Shown here piece after piece: positions 30,057 through 42,345 of a stretch of DNA of 47,369 nt. The position numbers and the translations under genes are program-made. The stretch's first letter is position 1, and the number at the start of each line of letters is the position of its first letter. This DNA is from Terfezia claveryi (Eukaryota; Ascomycota; Pezizomycetes; Pezizales; Pezizaceae). Under the pieces are notes generated by a model, which saw only the letters and a program-made list of their open reading frames with translations, did not search any database and had not been told where the DNA came from. Location: the NCBI GenBank assembly GCA_015179025.1, contig WHUX01000315.1, positions 1-47,369 of the forward strand. Direction: 5' to 3'.

Positions 30057-30545
30057 TTACAAGCATATCGTCGGGATGGGGGAATGTATGCTTATAACCA
30101 ATATATGCTTATAACTAGAGAAATTTATTACTAGGTAGGAAAGCCTCCAGAATGACACAATAAATACTGGACATGCATACAAATAACAGAGAGACATCAG
30201 GAAGAGGAGGAGGGTGCTCCGGAAGTACCCATAAAAATCAGTTATCCTGCGCTGCACATGCTGCCGCCTGCATTCCATCTCAAGAATCTCGATCCGTTTT
30301 TTCTCATGCTTGAGTGCATCTTGGAAAGTAGTGGTATTGACCGAGGGATCACCTTGGCGACTGCGTCAGTTCTTTACTTGGGTTTTTGAATTCGAACCAT
30401 CGTTTAATGTCACTCGGGTTCTGTTTTGCATATGTCTGTATACTCTGAGGTTCCACCTCTGACCATGGCTGACGGTGCGGAACAAGAACTCTTTGCAGAA
30501 GACATAGAAATGTAGTTTATGTTGTATTGAATATTGTATGTGTTG
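30057..30545 (-). pseudogene. Fragmentary hypothetical gene with helix and membrane segment
   Basis: A CA-rich leader (about 30600-30515) precedes an ATG at about 30511 opening MSSAKSSCSAPSAMVRGGTS. That frame stops after about 31 codons. A second frame reads SDIKRWFEFKNPSKELTQSP. A third (in frame with the open part 30278-30057) reads TTTFQDALKHEKKRIEILEM, a likely coiled coil, followed by a strongly hydrophobic stretch (STLLLFLMSLCYLYACPVFI), a likely membrane helix. The parts could be exons or one gene broken by indels. I do not recognise the protein. Confidence 0.4.
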
Positions 30546-30645
30546 TATGTGTTGCGTGTGTTGTGTATGTTGTAAAATATAGCGTAAGCGTATTCTGTAG
30601 GGGTTATTTCTAGCTTGTTGGCACATTTTTTATCACCTGTGGCAT

Positions 30646-30724
30646 GCAGGGGTCACATAAGCTAAGAATGAGGGGATCGTTGTGAATCCCCTATTCTTAG
30701 CTTATCTGCACCCCAGGGGATCCC
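30646..30724. repeat. Long hairpin
   Basis: ATAAGCTAAGAATGAGGGGA pairs with TCCCCTATTCTTAGCTTAT across a loop of about 8 nt (30657-30705), with a single bulged base. CAGGGGT and ACCCCAG flank it. It could be a tiny palindromic mobile element or an RNA hairpin. Confidence 0.7.
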
Positions 30725-30956
30725 CCCACCGCAAATTTTCTAGCTAAGCTTGGCGTCAACCGTAGTCGCTTTTGAAAAATATAGCAAAGAACAATGGAGT
30801 TTGTGTACGTTTCTTACATATGTGCATATATGTATACATACCAGCTCATACTGAATTTTCCACCACTATACTATTATAGATATATCAGAGACTTCTCGAA
30901 ATCTCGCATCTTTGGTGAAGATAGAGAATAGAATCTGATAAGATCCAGCATCTGCA
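30725..30956. other. AT-rich spacer, no gene seen
   Basis: No frame or repeat recognised. Confidence 0.3.
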
Positions 30957-31008
30957 GAATTTTAAGCTGGCTGATTTAAGATGCTATCATATCCAGCCTC
31001 TGCAGCAT

Positions 31009-31936
31009 TGTAATGAATGGTACTAGACAGTTTTCATTCGGTACTGTTTATAAAATCTATATCTATAGGAACGGACGTTTATGTATTTTAGTTCTATTGA
31101 GGTAAGACTTCAGAAGGGTAGGGAGATTACTATGTGGGACGTTCCCAGAGGGAACAGTAATTAACTGGTGTAATCTATCTTATATGATTTATACTATCTA
31201 AGCTATATGATCTTGATCTAATCGGAATATAGACTTGCTTGCTCTGTATGCTTACTTGTTACTTCTTGTATTTCTATAGATTCCAGAGGGAATCCAGCAG
31301 CCTATTTATACTCCTCTGAGATCTGATGACTAAGGAAATAAATACAATAAAGGGTGGCAAACTAGAAAGTAGTATACTGTACAAAAGGGGTCATGTGGCC
31401 ATAGTAATGAGTCAAATGCCTTAAACAATGGTCATGTGGCTATAGTCATCAGGAAAGAAAATAGTTTGTCTCTAGTATTTCTAGAGACAGTAATACCACT
31501 AGAGACAAAATGTATCTCTATGATTGGCAGAATGTCTCCTGGTATCTCCTGGAGATACTGAGAGATACCAGTAGACACATAAGAGACACTCAGGAGACAC
31601 CCAGGAGATATAAAAGACACAAAAGATACAAGAGACAACCCTGTCTCCTGAAGACACCACCTAGCATCCCGATGCCACATTTTTCTTGCTGATGGTAATG
31701 AGTCATATGCCTTAAACAGAGGTCACGTGGCCATAATGAGGGTGTCTTCATATGGCAAGTGCTATGGAACTTCCCATGGCAAATTCCGCATGCTGTGGAT
31801 ACTTATAAAGCAATAGGAGGTAGTTGAAGCCTAGTCCTTCAATCGAGAGGCTTAGTTACATAACATAGTAGTAATATAGGAAATACAAAAGTATATAATC
31901 AATTATATAAGTAATGAAACAACGTTCTCCATTATA
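31009..31936 (-). repeat. Copy B 3-prime LTR (left), with inserted element
   Basis: Carries the GAGAC element at 31447-31694; without it the length agrees with the 678 bp partner. The sense 5-prime end is TATAAT instead of TGTAAT, a G-to-A change. Confidence 0.9.
31447..31694. mobile_element. GAGAC-rich short inverted-repeat element, copy 2
   Basis: 248 bp in reverse orientation relative to copy 1: starts CATCAGGAAAGAAAATAG and ends TTTTTCTTGCTGATG. GT stands on both sides, and the other LTRs have the empty site ATAGTAATGAG. The inside has the same GAGACA/TGTCTC clusters and the same CCACTAGAGACAAAATGTAT-type block, partly eroded by transitions. Confidence 0.8.
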
Positions 31937-31974
31937 CTTCCCCACATAGAAGGATTTCCTATCCTTACTTCTCT

Positions 31975-34900
31975 CACTCTGCCGTATTGGTTTCCATATG
32001 TCCTAAGGTTTGATGCATTATTAATACATTTGCATTAATATGAATATCCTTAGTGTTTCCTTGACTCATGATTCTATCTCGTTCTTGTTAGATAAGAGCT
32101 CGGGTCTAATCCCTAGTTTGTGGTCCTTGTTTTCCTTTAGTTCTTTGACGTCTCTTGAATGTATCTTCCATACCTCCGACCATCCAGAAGTCTTAAAGAA
32201 TTTCGGTAGTGATATCCTTGGCATTTACCTAGGAATCATGTTTAGGAGAGTATCTTAGCCATTTGACCTTATATTGTCTTTCTCCAGTTCGAGGAGCTGT
32301 TCTGAATTCTAATACCTTTTCAACTTCATAACGATCATCTTAATTGGTCCTGGTTCCTGAGATTGTCTGTGAGGAAACTGGATTGGATCATTTTCATAGT
32401 TGTAAGGAAGTTACATTCCATTTCCCAATGAAATGTAACTCCCGTTACATACCAACTTTTAACCTAGTGGAATAAGATATTATCAGGCCGCCAGCGTTGG
32501 CCGGCAGATGATAATAAAGGTATAGTAACTCATGTATTTTATTATAGTAATGAGCGTGACTCATTGGAAGGGTCAGGCGATACTTGTAGTTCTATTTCCT
32601 AGTAGTTTCTGGCAGTTTCTATCATGTTGATTTCAAATCATGTAATGGGTCAGATGATGGCGCACTGCCCCAGCACTGCCCTAGCACTGCCCCACTATGG
32701 ACAGTATATAGTCCCCTGAATTCCCCTTTGTTGGAGGAGCATTCAAGTCAGTTCAAGCCAGTGATAGAAACAGAAACAGTATAGTAGAAATAATAATAGT
32801 ATTGAGCTATTAATTCTGGGCCCTTTATGGGCCCGTCTCCCTCTATGTTCCAATAACAAGTAATAGGCCAGTCGGGCCTATCTTTTACAACTAGAGCGAC
32901 AATAGAATATATACAGCAAGATATACTTAAACAGAAGCTATAGGTTCCGTGCACCTATAGTTTGCTATAGTAAACTCTAGTACTGCCACCCGGCAGTAGA
33001 GAGTTGGTTATGAAGCACGCCGCCTTACTTTACAATAGTATAGTTTGAGTTTGCTAATATGAAAAGTATTATATGTGAGGCAGAGATCAGGTTGACTAGA
33101 TAGGTCTAGGCTATAGTTATTGCGTTTCTGATTACTAGAAATAATGGGAAATAGGCCTAGCTATTTTGGTTTGAGTTTGGGTGAGATATTCATTAGATTG
33201 ATATTTTCTGAGGAAAGTATAACTTGTTGTCCGACTAAAAATTTGGCTGTATTGGGTAGTCATTTGTTTGCTAGAGATGCTTGAGTCTTCTTGGTGTCAT
33301 ATAGGTTTTTAGATATTACTTCATGATATTTACTTACTGGTATATATGTATTAATGAGGTATGGAAGTATCGATATGCTAAGATGTATATTAAATCCAAA
33401 TAGTATGGAAAAGAGACTAGTCTGTCTAGTGGTATTATACCTAGAGTTAAGTTTCAACTGTATCTCTGGTAGTTTCTGTAGTCAATCAAATCCTTCGATT
33501 TTATAGGCTCTTGCTACTTGCAGAATTTCTTTGTTCATAATTTCCGATTGTCCATCTGCACGTGGATAATATGTGGTGGACAGTTCCAACTTGATTCCTT
33601 TATTCCTAGCCCAATCTTGAAAGTGCATTGACATAAAAAGAGTGTCACAGTCAAAAACAATATAGAAAGGATATCCCATAGTCAGGACTACATAAGTATC
33701 AAAGGTAGCAGTACATTGTTTAGCTGTGAAATTTTCTGAGATAGGAATAAGAAACTTGAATCCTAATTGTCTATCGACAATCGTCCAAAGTCATGAAATA
33801 CAAACTACATGATCTTCTTCAACAGGAATATTTAGGTACAAAATTGAACACTTAGTAAATACAGGTGCTAACTTAAGAAAATCCATCGATATGTCAGTTT
33901 ATAGCCTGCTTGGTATATGTAATAGGGTTACGAGTCCAAGTAGCACCTTGTTGGAATACTTTGTCCATTGACAAGTATCACAACTTCTGATATAGTCCTT
34001 AGTTAGTTTTGCAAAGGACTGGCAATCATATCGGTCAGTAAGATATTTCATCATTTTTTTAATGCCACCATGAGTAGTTGCTTCATGTGCATCTTTAATA
34101 ACCAATTCGAGATAGTTCTTACCTTTGATGTTAAAGGTAGAGGGCAAGACTAATCTATATTGTCCTTGTTAGTTCTTAACATACAAAAATCTGTCTTTTC
34201 TTCTATGATCCTTATGGTTCACAAAGGTATCATAGTAGTTCTTCCAGATAGAACATACTCTCATACATGATTGATATACGGCTTTCATACCTATACCTTA
34301 GTCAAGCTAATATGTAACGAGGTAGTCCTTGTCATACTCCCATCCGTTGCTAATGTGTTTCTCTTCAATGAGCTTGTTGAGGGTCAGTTCAATCCTTATG
34401 TTGAAGTCATTGATGGTAGGTTTCTTCTCCTTGCATGTAGAAGCATTATGTTCTGAGAACTTACAGAAATCACAACGCTGTCTGGAGGTCTTAGTGTCCT
34501 GAATAAAAGAGGGTGAATCTTCGTCAATGGCTACTCGCTTTTTAGAATGAGTGGTTATGGCGGTGGTATTGATTGGAATTGCATTACTACTGCTAGCAGT
34601 TGCAACTAGTTGTTGAGGTACATTCCATGGTTGTTGTAGGGCAATAGGAGTATTCATGATCTCCTGTTGCATTTGTCGGGTGCTCATTTGTTCAGTAGGG
34701 TTACTGAACTAAATGCTGGGTTGGAGAGTGTAGTATGTTGGTTTATTGGTGATCTATCTTTTTGCCTATTCTCCGATTTCTTGGATAGCCTCTTCACGGC
34801 TGAGAGCTTGTGGAGGTGGATAAGCTGGCATTTGTTGTACTGGTGCTAGTTCCTTTTGAGGCTCATTTGCAGATATGATATGTGCAATACGAGTTGTAAG

Positions 34901-37600
34901 GAATTCCTTCTCCTTCTTAAGAACTGAGGCTAACAGGTCATAGTTCAAACTGCCATATCTATAGTGATTGCAAATTGCACATGTTTCGATGGTAAACATG
35001 CGGTTGTTCATGACGTAGGAGCTGCCATGAGCTGGACAGTACAAATCTCAGCAAAAGGACTAGAGTATCCTTTTGTATTGTTACTAATTGCTATAAGCCA
35101 GGTCGATAGCAATTTCCTTCACTTCTTCGGGAGCGAGGTTGTTTTGTTGTACGTTTTTAGAAGATGGAGGCCTATATCTCAGTTCAAGAACTGTTAAAGG
35201 TTTGTTCTTGTTTATATTGGGTATACGATCATACTCGCTGAAAACTTCTTCTGGTATAGTGGATAGAGTCTTATCGTCTGAGGACTCTTCTTCCTTTATC
35301 ATGTCATATTTACTTTCTTCATCTGGGATGCCCTCGAAGTATAGACAGAAGATATGGTATCCAAGTTCTTTGGCTCTTTGATGACATTTGTTGAAGTTGC
35401 AGTCGATATGCTTGAAATTGATAGCTCCGCGAAAAACCATATTGTTCTGAGTAGAGGTTTCTAGTAAGTGGAAAGTTTTTAAGCCTTTGTAAAGATGTTG
35501 TAGTTGTAGGTGTGGTTAGGAGGATCGATGCTATTGGAAATATAATTGTCCTTAGTAGTAGAAGTATCCAAGTATTTATACTTTCTTGATAGAGCATCTG
35601 CTATCAAATTTTCCTTTCCTGTAGTATGCTGTATATCTGTATTAAATTCTATTAGGTAATCTTGCTATCGCCTCAATTTTTGACTTGCAGGTATTTGAGT
35701 ATAGAAGGTTACTAATGGTTTGTAGTCTATAAGGATAGTGAACTTGTGACCTCTTAATTGTACTTGAAAAAATTTTAATGAGTCAATAATCGCTAATAAT
35801 TCATTTTGAAAGGTAGGATAATTGAGTTGTGCTGGATTAAATTTTCTAGAGTAGAAGCATGATAGTCTGATATACGTCAACGGTCCTTGGCCTATCCAAG
35901 ATCTTAGTCCTACATCACTAGCATCACAAACTAAATATTTGGGTTTAGTAGATTCATTATGCCAGGGTTTTAAAACATGTGGGGAATTTACAAGTTCCTT
36001 GAGTTTTTCAAACGCTGCATTATGAGTATCTGTCCATTCCCATTTCTTTGTTTCTTCTTGCAGTTCTAATAGGGTGCTTGCATATGATGCTAAGTTAGGA
36101 ATAAATCTGCTAAGATAATTAACAATTCCAAGGAATCCTCTAAGATCCTTTTTTCTTGTAGGAGTTAGAAATATTAATATAGTAGTCCTCTTCTTCGGGT
36201 CTACATGTAATCTATCTGATGTCAAAATGTGTCCTAAGATTTCCAATCTTGGAGTAGAGAACTAGCATTTACTTTCTTTGAGATAGAATTTCTCATCCTG
36301 TAGATGTTGAAGTACTTTCTTCAATAATTCTACATGTTCTTCATATATTTTGGAGAATATAATAATATCATCAATATAGATGATTAAATTTTTATAGACC
36401 ATGTTTTAAAAATTTCATGCATAACACGAACCATGGTAGCAGGTGCGTTACAATCCCCTTGTTGCATAACTCTACTTCTGAAATATCCATGTGATATAAA
36501 AAGGTAAAGTGTTACTCAGATTCTTTATTGTTCCTGATATTAAAAATCCATTGGCTAAGTCGAGCTTAGTCCATATGGGATTCTTCGCTACTAGTTCAAT
36601 TACTTCATTAATATCTAGTAATAGGGTGTAGTCTGATTCGACAGCTAAATTGCAGTCTCGACAGTATTGATGTATCTAGCTTCTTCCGGTTTATCTCGTT
36701 TAGGGATAGTGAACATGACTATAGCATTTGTGTCATTTTCTACTCTATATATGCGACATGATACTTCTTCTTCGACTAATTTGTCATAGATTTGTTGTCT
36801 AAATCAATGTCCTGAGGGTCACTATTTTGGTATCCAAGTAGCTCCTACTTTTGGTTTAATAGAGTGATTAATCTTTCTTAGTGGTGGTAATTCTCATGGA
36901 ATTGTCTTGGGAAATAATAAGGAAACTCCATTATAGGGTTGAATTGCTTCTGTACTGTTGAAACAGCTGTCATGAGTTCTGTTTCTAGATCGGTTTCTTC
37001 TGCATTACTAATATTTTCCCAATTATCTGGTTTACTATAATCTATAACTGATTCATAGCTGACCTGTGTATACCTAATCTTATACTATTCGCCATAGTTT
37101 TAGATCCCTTCCATACACTAAGTTGGAATCGTGGAATGTTTTCTAGTTGGAGAGTGACTGGTTCCTGATAGGTAGGAATTATTGCTCCACTTTGCTGAGA
37201 GCAAGCTCTCCTAGTATCATGTCCCATCCAGTCAAATGATCTATGTAGATGTTCGTTCTTCTACATAACCTATCCAATCAAGTTTAATAGTACAAGCTTT
37301 GTCTATCGTTCCTTTTGAGCCTTTAATTGCAGTACTTAATGATTTCTTCTTGATACTTCTAGTCAATATTTTGTATAAGTGTATAAATTGAGAATTAATT
37401 AAGTCTCCTCCCTTTGTTTGGAGATCAATTAAAGCTAGTGCAGGGTGTTCATTAGCTTTAATGAATACTTTGCTAAAATCTGGTACCTATCTTGACAAGA
37501 GTCATTCCTTGATTTTATCCTTGTTGTTTTTATCCTTAGTGGCTATCAGTATAGCTAAATCATGTACAGCTGTATGCATGGGTACCTTATTTTGTCGTTT
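31975..37600 (-). pseudogene. Copy B pol
   Basis: Same domain order as copy A: protease, reverse transcriptase, RNase H, zinc-knuckle linker, integrase, chromodomain, with many stops and several one-base shifts. Readable parts are 36246-35665 (reverse transcriptase connection and RNase H, including LRSWIGQGPL, where copy A has a stop), 35440-34307 (linker) and 33679-33260 (integrase D and E blocks). Knuckle 1 has lost residues (CAICNHYRYGSLNYD), while knuckle 2 (CDFCKFSEHNASTC) is intact. A solo LTR at 32401-33034 splits the integrase C-terminal part. The natural stop aligns with TAA at 31975. Confidence 0.85.
32401..33034. mobile_element. Solo LTR of the second family, in copy B pol
   Basis: 634 bp with TGTAA and TTACA ends and ATAGT on both sides (32396-32400 and 33035-33039). 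Copies A and C show the uninterrupted sequence. It is in reverse orientation to the one at 18173-18801. The best-conserved part is the block of three AGCACTGCCCC repeats (32673-32696) and GAATTCCCCTTTGTTGG. GCCGGGTGGCAGTA and GGGCCC palindromes are present at the other end. Confidence 0.82.
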
Positions 37601-39371
37601 TCTATAGTCCTTATAGGAGTGTCTAGGGTTCCAACACTATAGACATTTCTTGTCTCTAATTAATTGCATCTTTGTCTTCTGATCCAATTTTTTTGTAATG
37701 GTGTCCCAATCTAAGTCCTTCCATTTTTCGGTTTGGGTTTGGTGTTGGAATTGCTGCTAGGAATAAATCCTGTTTTTTGTCTTTGATTCTGGTCCCTGCA
37801 TGGACCGTGACTCCAATTTTCATTCTAAGAGTGTTGTTGTTGGAATGTATTTGTTGTGGTGGTGGGCAATATGTTTCTTGGAAGCTTCATATGACTCCGC
37901 TTGATACATAAGCTGATTATATGACCATTCTTCTTTGATTAAAGGAATTAATGTAGCTGACATATATAGTGGTAGATGATTAAGAAACTTTCTTCTTTTT
38001 ACTTCTTGCGATATTAATTGTTTGCCATTCTTGTCAATCAATTTATTTGCATTTTGTAAGCCAGTTGGCGAACTGTTTAATTCCTATATGACGTCCATCC
38101 TTGTATGGTGTAGCTGTCTCCCATCATTTCCATAAAATGTCCTTACTAGCAGAGGGTATCATAAAATCCCTTAGTACTAGTATGAATCTAAAGAATGTCG
38201 CATTCTTTCCTTTTTCTCTTAGGAATTGATTATAAGTAGTGAGTGTGCTTCCTTCCATTCTGAATCCAACAATTTCCAAAGCTGAAGCGCCTTCTAAATC
38301 TATTCCTTTGATAACAAACCAACATTGCATTGCTATAGCCCAACAGTCAAAATATTGTGAGTCTTGCTATTTTTTGCTTCTCCTGTTATTTTTTCTGGTA
38401 GATCAATCTTTATTCCTTTTAAAGTATTCGTTGCTTCATGGTTACCTGTTATAACCATTCTTGTTGTAGATTCCCATTGCTAGTGTTCATCTGATTTTCC
38501 TCATTTAGGTTTTCTTTTAAGAGTTTGACTTGCAACTAATGATGCTTTATCAGAGTCCGAGCTATTATCTCTGCTATTATCAGGGTCTCGTCCTCCTCCT
38601 TGCGTTTTCTGCTTCTATTGGTCTAGTTCTGTGTCTAGATCATTATCATCTTCTAGTAATTCTAGATCTTCTGGTAGTTGGTCTTTGTCATCTAGTTCTT
38701 TGGCTGACCCAGTCCTCCTTTCTGGTGTCTCAGGTGCTCGACCTTTGCCTTTCGATTAATCTTTTGGTGTTCTCAGGAATGCTCCTGGAAGTTCTTTGCT
38801 AGGATTGAAAAAATCCTCCACAGTATGTGCTGATTCTTCTACTAGTAGATAAGTACCACTCATCATAAATGCCATTATTTCTTTCCAGTTATTTATTACC
38901 TAATTCTGTTTCCTTAAAAGTGGAACAACAGGTTTCTTTAATTTCTTACTTAAAAATGAGTTTATTTCTAAGTCCTCTTCTTTGAATGGGTAAGGTTTTA
39001 GCTATAAATTGTGTTTTACTATGGCTTCCATTAAGAGTCAGTATTATCAAGATAATACTGTTGGGCATGTCCCATTGAGTGAGTATATTTCAAAATCTCC
39101 TCAATTGTTAGAAGATGTCTGTCCTAAAATTCTTCTAGTGCGAGAGGTAAAGCTATACTAAAATATAGTTTGGTTCCTGCTCCATATGGTTCTCCAATTT
39201 TATATCCATAGGCAGATTTATTTCCCCTTCTGTGTTAGGAACTACAAATCTAGTTTTTCTAGGAGTTTCTTCTATGAATTTCTTAACATCTTCAGGTAAC
39301 ATAGTTAATCGTCTTGACCTCTTAGTCTTCTTACTAAGTTCAGATACCATTATGTCTGATTTCCTCATCTG
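37600..39371 (-). pseudogene. Copy B gag
   Basis: Aligned with copy A gag throughout. Readable pieces are 39368-39153 (MVSELSKKTKRSRRLTMLPE), 38330-38124 and 38041-37820. The zinc knuckle is broken: the second aromatic position is a stop (TAG from TGG) and the last Cys is Tyr (TGT to TAT). The Gag-Pol junction keeps CGA (RKRQNKVP) where copy A has TGA. Further stops and one-base shifts. Confidence 0.82.
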
Positions 39372-40180
39372 TTCGCAACCAAATGCAGCTGGTTATACGA
39401 TACGATCGTCGAGTTACTTTTCTTCTTTGGCACCTTACTATGCTGATAGTATAGTAGCTGATAATCCTTATGATCTCCGTTCAACTGACAGTTCTATTGG
39501 CTTGGTAGCTTACACGGCTGGTGAGGCTGGATGTCAAGATCTTGATGTTTTTATGGTACTGGTTTTTCTTCATCTACTGGTTTAGAATCTAGTTCTAGTT
39601 CTTCTGGCAAGAGTGTCACGTTTTCTGATTAGTATGTTGAGGTAGACGTTAGGGATGCAGAGGTATTAGTAGAGATGTCTGGGCCTAAGGAAGGTTCTGA
39701 TGGAGGTAATTCTTTTCTGGAAGAAATGGCTGCAGTGGAGGCAGCGAGATTTGAGCCTTGGGATTGTGACACTTGGTTGTTTAGACCAATTATTTCTGGG
39801 ACCTGGGGGGCCGGTTTTTCAATGGTGTACTGGATTTACAGGTACAGATGTAATGGTGGTTGCCAGGAGTGCAAGATAAGTTGTCAATCTTATTGGGAAA
39901 AGTGTTGTGAATGAAGGTGAGATTGTTTAATATGGGATACTACTGCCCATTAGAGCTCTGCTTAGCTTGCTTCTAAGTCTTTTGTTGATGTACAACAGTT
40001 GAGAGTCTGATGTCTCGTTATTGGATTTTGTTGGCTAGCTAGTTGAATAATGATATCGATTTTATATATGCACATATGTATGTCAAATTGTATACACTTG
40101 CGTGAGTGTAATGAAGGTATCTAAAGGTTGATCAGGCCTTAGATTTAAGAGTAAAGATTAGGTAAGTAAGTTTAAAAAAA
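39372..40180 (-). other. Copy B gag N-terminus and leader
   Basis: Homologous to 17700-19136 of copy A. It shows the empty site of the copy A solo LTR near 39844. The open forward frame at 39675-39914 is antisense. Confidence 0.6.
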
Positions 40181-40858
40181 TGTAATGAATTGTACTAGAC
40201 AGTATTCATTAGGTACCATTTACACAATCTATATCTGTAGGTATGGACGTTTGTGTATTTCGGTTCTGCTGAGGTAAGACCTCAGAAGGGTAGAGAGATT
40301 ACTATGTGGGATGTTCTCGGAGGGAACAGTAATTAACTGGTATAATCTATCTTATATGATTTGTACTATCTAAGCTATATAATTTTGATCTGATCGGAAT
40401 ATAGGCTTGCTTATTCTGTATGCTTGCTTGTTGCTTCGTGTCTTTCTGTGGATTCCAGATGGAATCCAGCAACCTATTTATACTCCTCTAAGATCTGATG
40501 ACTAAAGAAATATATATAATAAAGGGTGGCACACCAGAAGGCAGTGTGCTGTACAAAAGGGGTCATGTGGCAATAGTAATAAGTCACACGCCTTAAACAA
40601 TGGTCATGTGGCCAATGTAATAAGTCACATGCTTTAAAGAGAGGTCACGCGACTATAATGAGGGTGTCTTCATATAGCAAGGGTTATGGAACATTCCGTG
40701 GCAAATTCCGTGTACTGTGGATGCTTATAAAGCAATAGGAGGTAGTTGAAGACTTGTTCTTCAACCGAGAGGCTTAGTTACATAACATAGTAGTAATATA
40801 GGAAATACAAAAGTATATAATCAATTATATAAGTAATGAAACTATGTTCTCTATTACA
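40181..40858 (-). repeat. Copy B 5-prime LTR (right)
   Basis: 678 bp, same layout as the copy A LTRs, and lacking the GAGAC insertion. Confidence 0.9.
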
Positions 40859-41443
40859 AGCATCTTAAGCTGGCTGATTTAAGATGCTATCTATCTAGCC
40901 TCTCTAATGAGACTAGCCTCTATCTTACTCTGAGTGAGCTTGGTACTGACCAAGCTTGGCATTGTACTAGCTTATTACTTGTAGTACGCATAGTATATAC
41001 TAAATAAAATTTCTAGATTGGGAAAACAGGAGGATTACTTAAATTGTAATATTAAAGTAGATAATTAATATGATATGATATATAAGATATAAATAAATTA
41101 CAAACAGCTATCTATTTTATATTATATTCCTATATATCAGGGTTCCTAAATTAAAAGTCAAATAAAATATTAGTAGTAAAGTCAATATCTATTTAACAAG
41201 ACTTATAGATAACTGGAATATAAACTCAACTTGTAATAACAGCACCTATATTTTATATAAATGAGACTATATTGCTGCTAGACTCTACAAGGGTCTGATC
41301 AAGACTATGTAAGACTAGTCTAGTTGACACAATCTCCCTACAACTTACTATAATTAATAATAATTGAATATATAATACTTATATTAAGTTTATATCTTGT
41401 AGATTATAGTGGTTAGTTAAGTATTATTATTATGACTTATTTA

Positions 41444-41506
41444 TAGTGCAGTAGATTAGGTTTTTAGTTCAAGTTTATTATAATTAGCAGGTCAGAGGTT
41501 TAATTC
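41444..41506 (+). other. tRNA-like pol III box pair
   Basis: TAGTGCAGTAG (41444-41454) fits the A-box pattern TRGYNNARNNG exactly. GGTTTAATTC (41497-41506) differs from a B box by one C-to-T change. Their spacing of 53 bp suits a tRNA with a long variable arm. The rest does not fold convincingly, so this may be a decayed tRNA or SINE head, or chance in AT-rich DNA. Confidence 0.25.
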
Positions 41507-41676
41507 ATTCTTTCATTTTTTCATTTTAATTTTTTTTAGACTTTATTTTACTATTAAGCTGCGATATAATACTAAGCCCATATAATGCCAAGCTTATACA
41601 GGTTGTGGGTAAGATAGAAGCTAGTCTCATTATAGAGACTGGATAGATAGTATCTTAAATTAGCTAGCTTAAAATT

Positions 41677-41942
41677 TATTATAGCTAAGATTATGCAGAT
41701 TGGGCCAGTACCACCTGATAGTGAGTAGCCTGAAGTTAACCCAGCTTTTCTATATATATGCCTACTTCTTGTATCTAGCTATTGCTCTCTAAGACTTAAG
41801 TGAAGTTTTGTATTACTGGGTTACTTTGAATGAAGCTACTATTCTTCATACTGTGTACTCAGTTAGGCCTGAACAAGAGATTTTATCCCTATATATCGAT
41901 ATTCTAATAGATATCACTATAATCACTAGTTCGCCTATAACA
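41677..41942 (+). repeat. TRIM-like element, left LTR
   Basis: 266 bp; shares CTTCTTGTATCTAGCTATTG, GCTCTCTAA and TGAATGAAGCTACTATTCTT with the right copy. Differences are mostly transitions. Confidence 0.8.
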
Positions 41943-42198
41943 TTACTTTATTTTGATTAAAGGGAATGGTGATTTTGGGTCTAATTACCCCTCCCTTGCT
42001 ACCTACACTGTTAGACAGCTCGAAAATAGCTAAATTCATATCACTTTATTATTTGGCTATATTAGTGATATTAGAAATAATTATTTTCCCCTTCTATTTA
42101 TTTATTAGCTTATTTTAACTGACATACTAATCCTATATTATGATCTCCAGATTTATGAAGTCTGAGCTGTTGAGTAACATGCTCAAATACCTTCTCAC

Positions 42199-42345
42199 TA
42201 GGCTTATAAGGCCCCAAATGAGCCTATAAGGCCCTGCCGAGTGAGCTTACAAGCCTTCAAGGAAGCTTATGAGCCTTTGAGTAAGCTTACAAGCCACCGA
42301 GTAAGCTTACAAGCCACTGAGTGCCCGAACAAGCTTATAAGCTCA
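42199..42345. repeat. About 21 bp tandem repeats inside the TRIM
   Basis: Six or seven degenerate copies of GAGTAAGCTTACAAGCCAC, several containing the palindrome AAGCTT. Confidence 0.75.

Larger units (their letters stand above)
31009..40858 (-). mobile_element. Ty3/gypsy chromodomain retrotransposon, copy B
   Basis: LTRs at 31009-31936 (with an insertion) and 40181-40858, target duplication AGCAT at 31004-31008 and 40859-40863. Same family and orientation as copy A, without the GAGAC element in pol but with one in an LTR, and with a different solo LTR in pol. Coding is broken by both nonsense changes and small indels; it is the most decayed of the three copies. Confidence 0.92.
30957..41672. 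mobile_element. Inverted-terminal-repeat element interrupted by gypsy copy B
   Basis: Left part 30957-31008 and right part 40864-41672 flank copy B. The left end (AATTTTAAGCTGGCTGATTT) and the right end, read in reverse (AATTTTAAGCTAGCTAATTT at 41672 inward), match. The match continues with ATGAGACTAGCCTCTATCTT against ATGAGACTAGCTTCTATCTT, and more loosely for over 100 bp. The left end is tandemly duplicated: TTAAGCTGGCTGATTTAAGA occurs on both sides of copy B. About 860 bp without copy B. The interior is about 80 percent A+T and shows no coding. Confidence 0.65.

Noticed and set aside
32748..32954. A 68-residue minus frame in the solo LTR
   Set aside because: It lies inside a non-coding LTR, and the related LTR at 18.2 kb does not preserve it.
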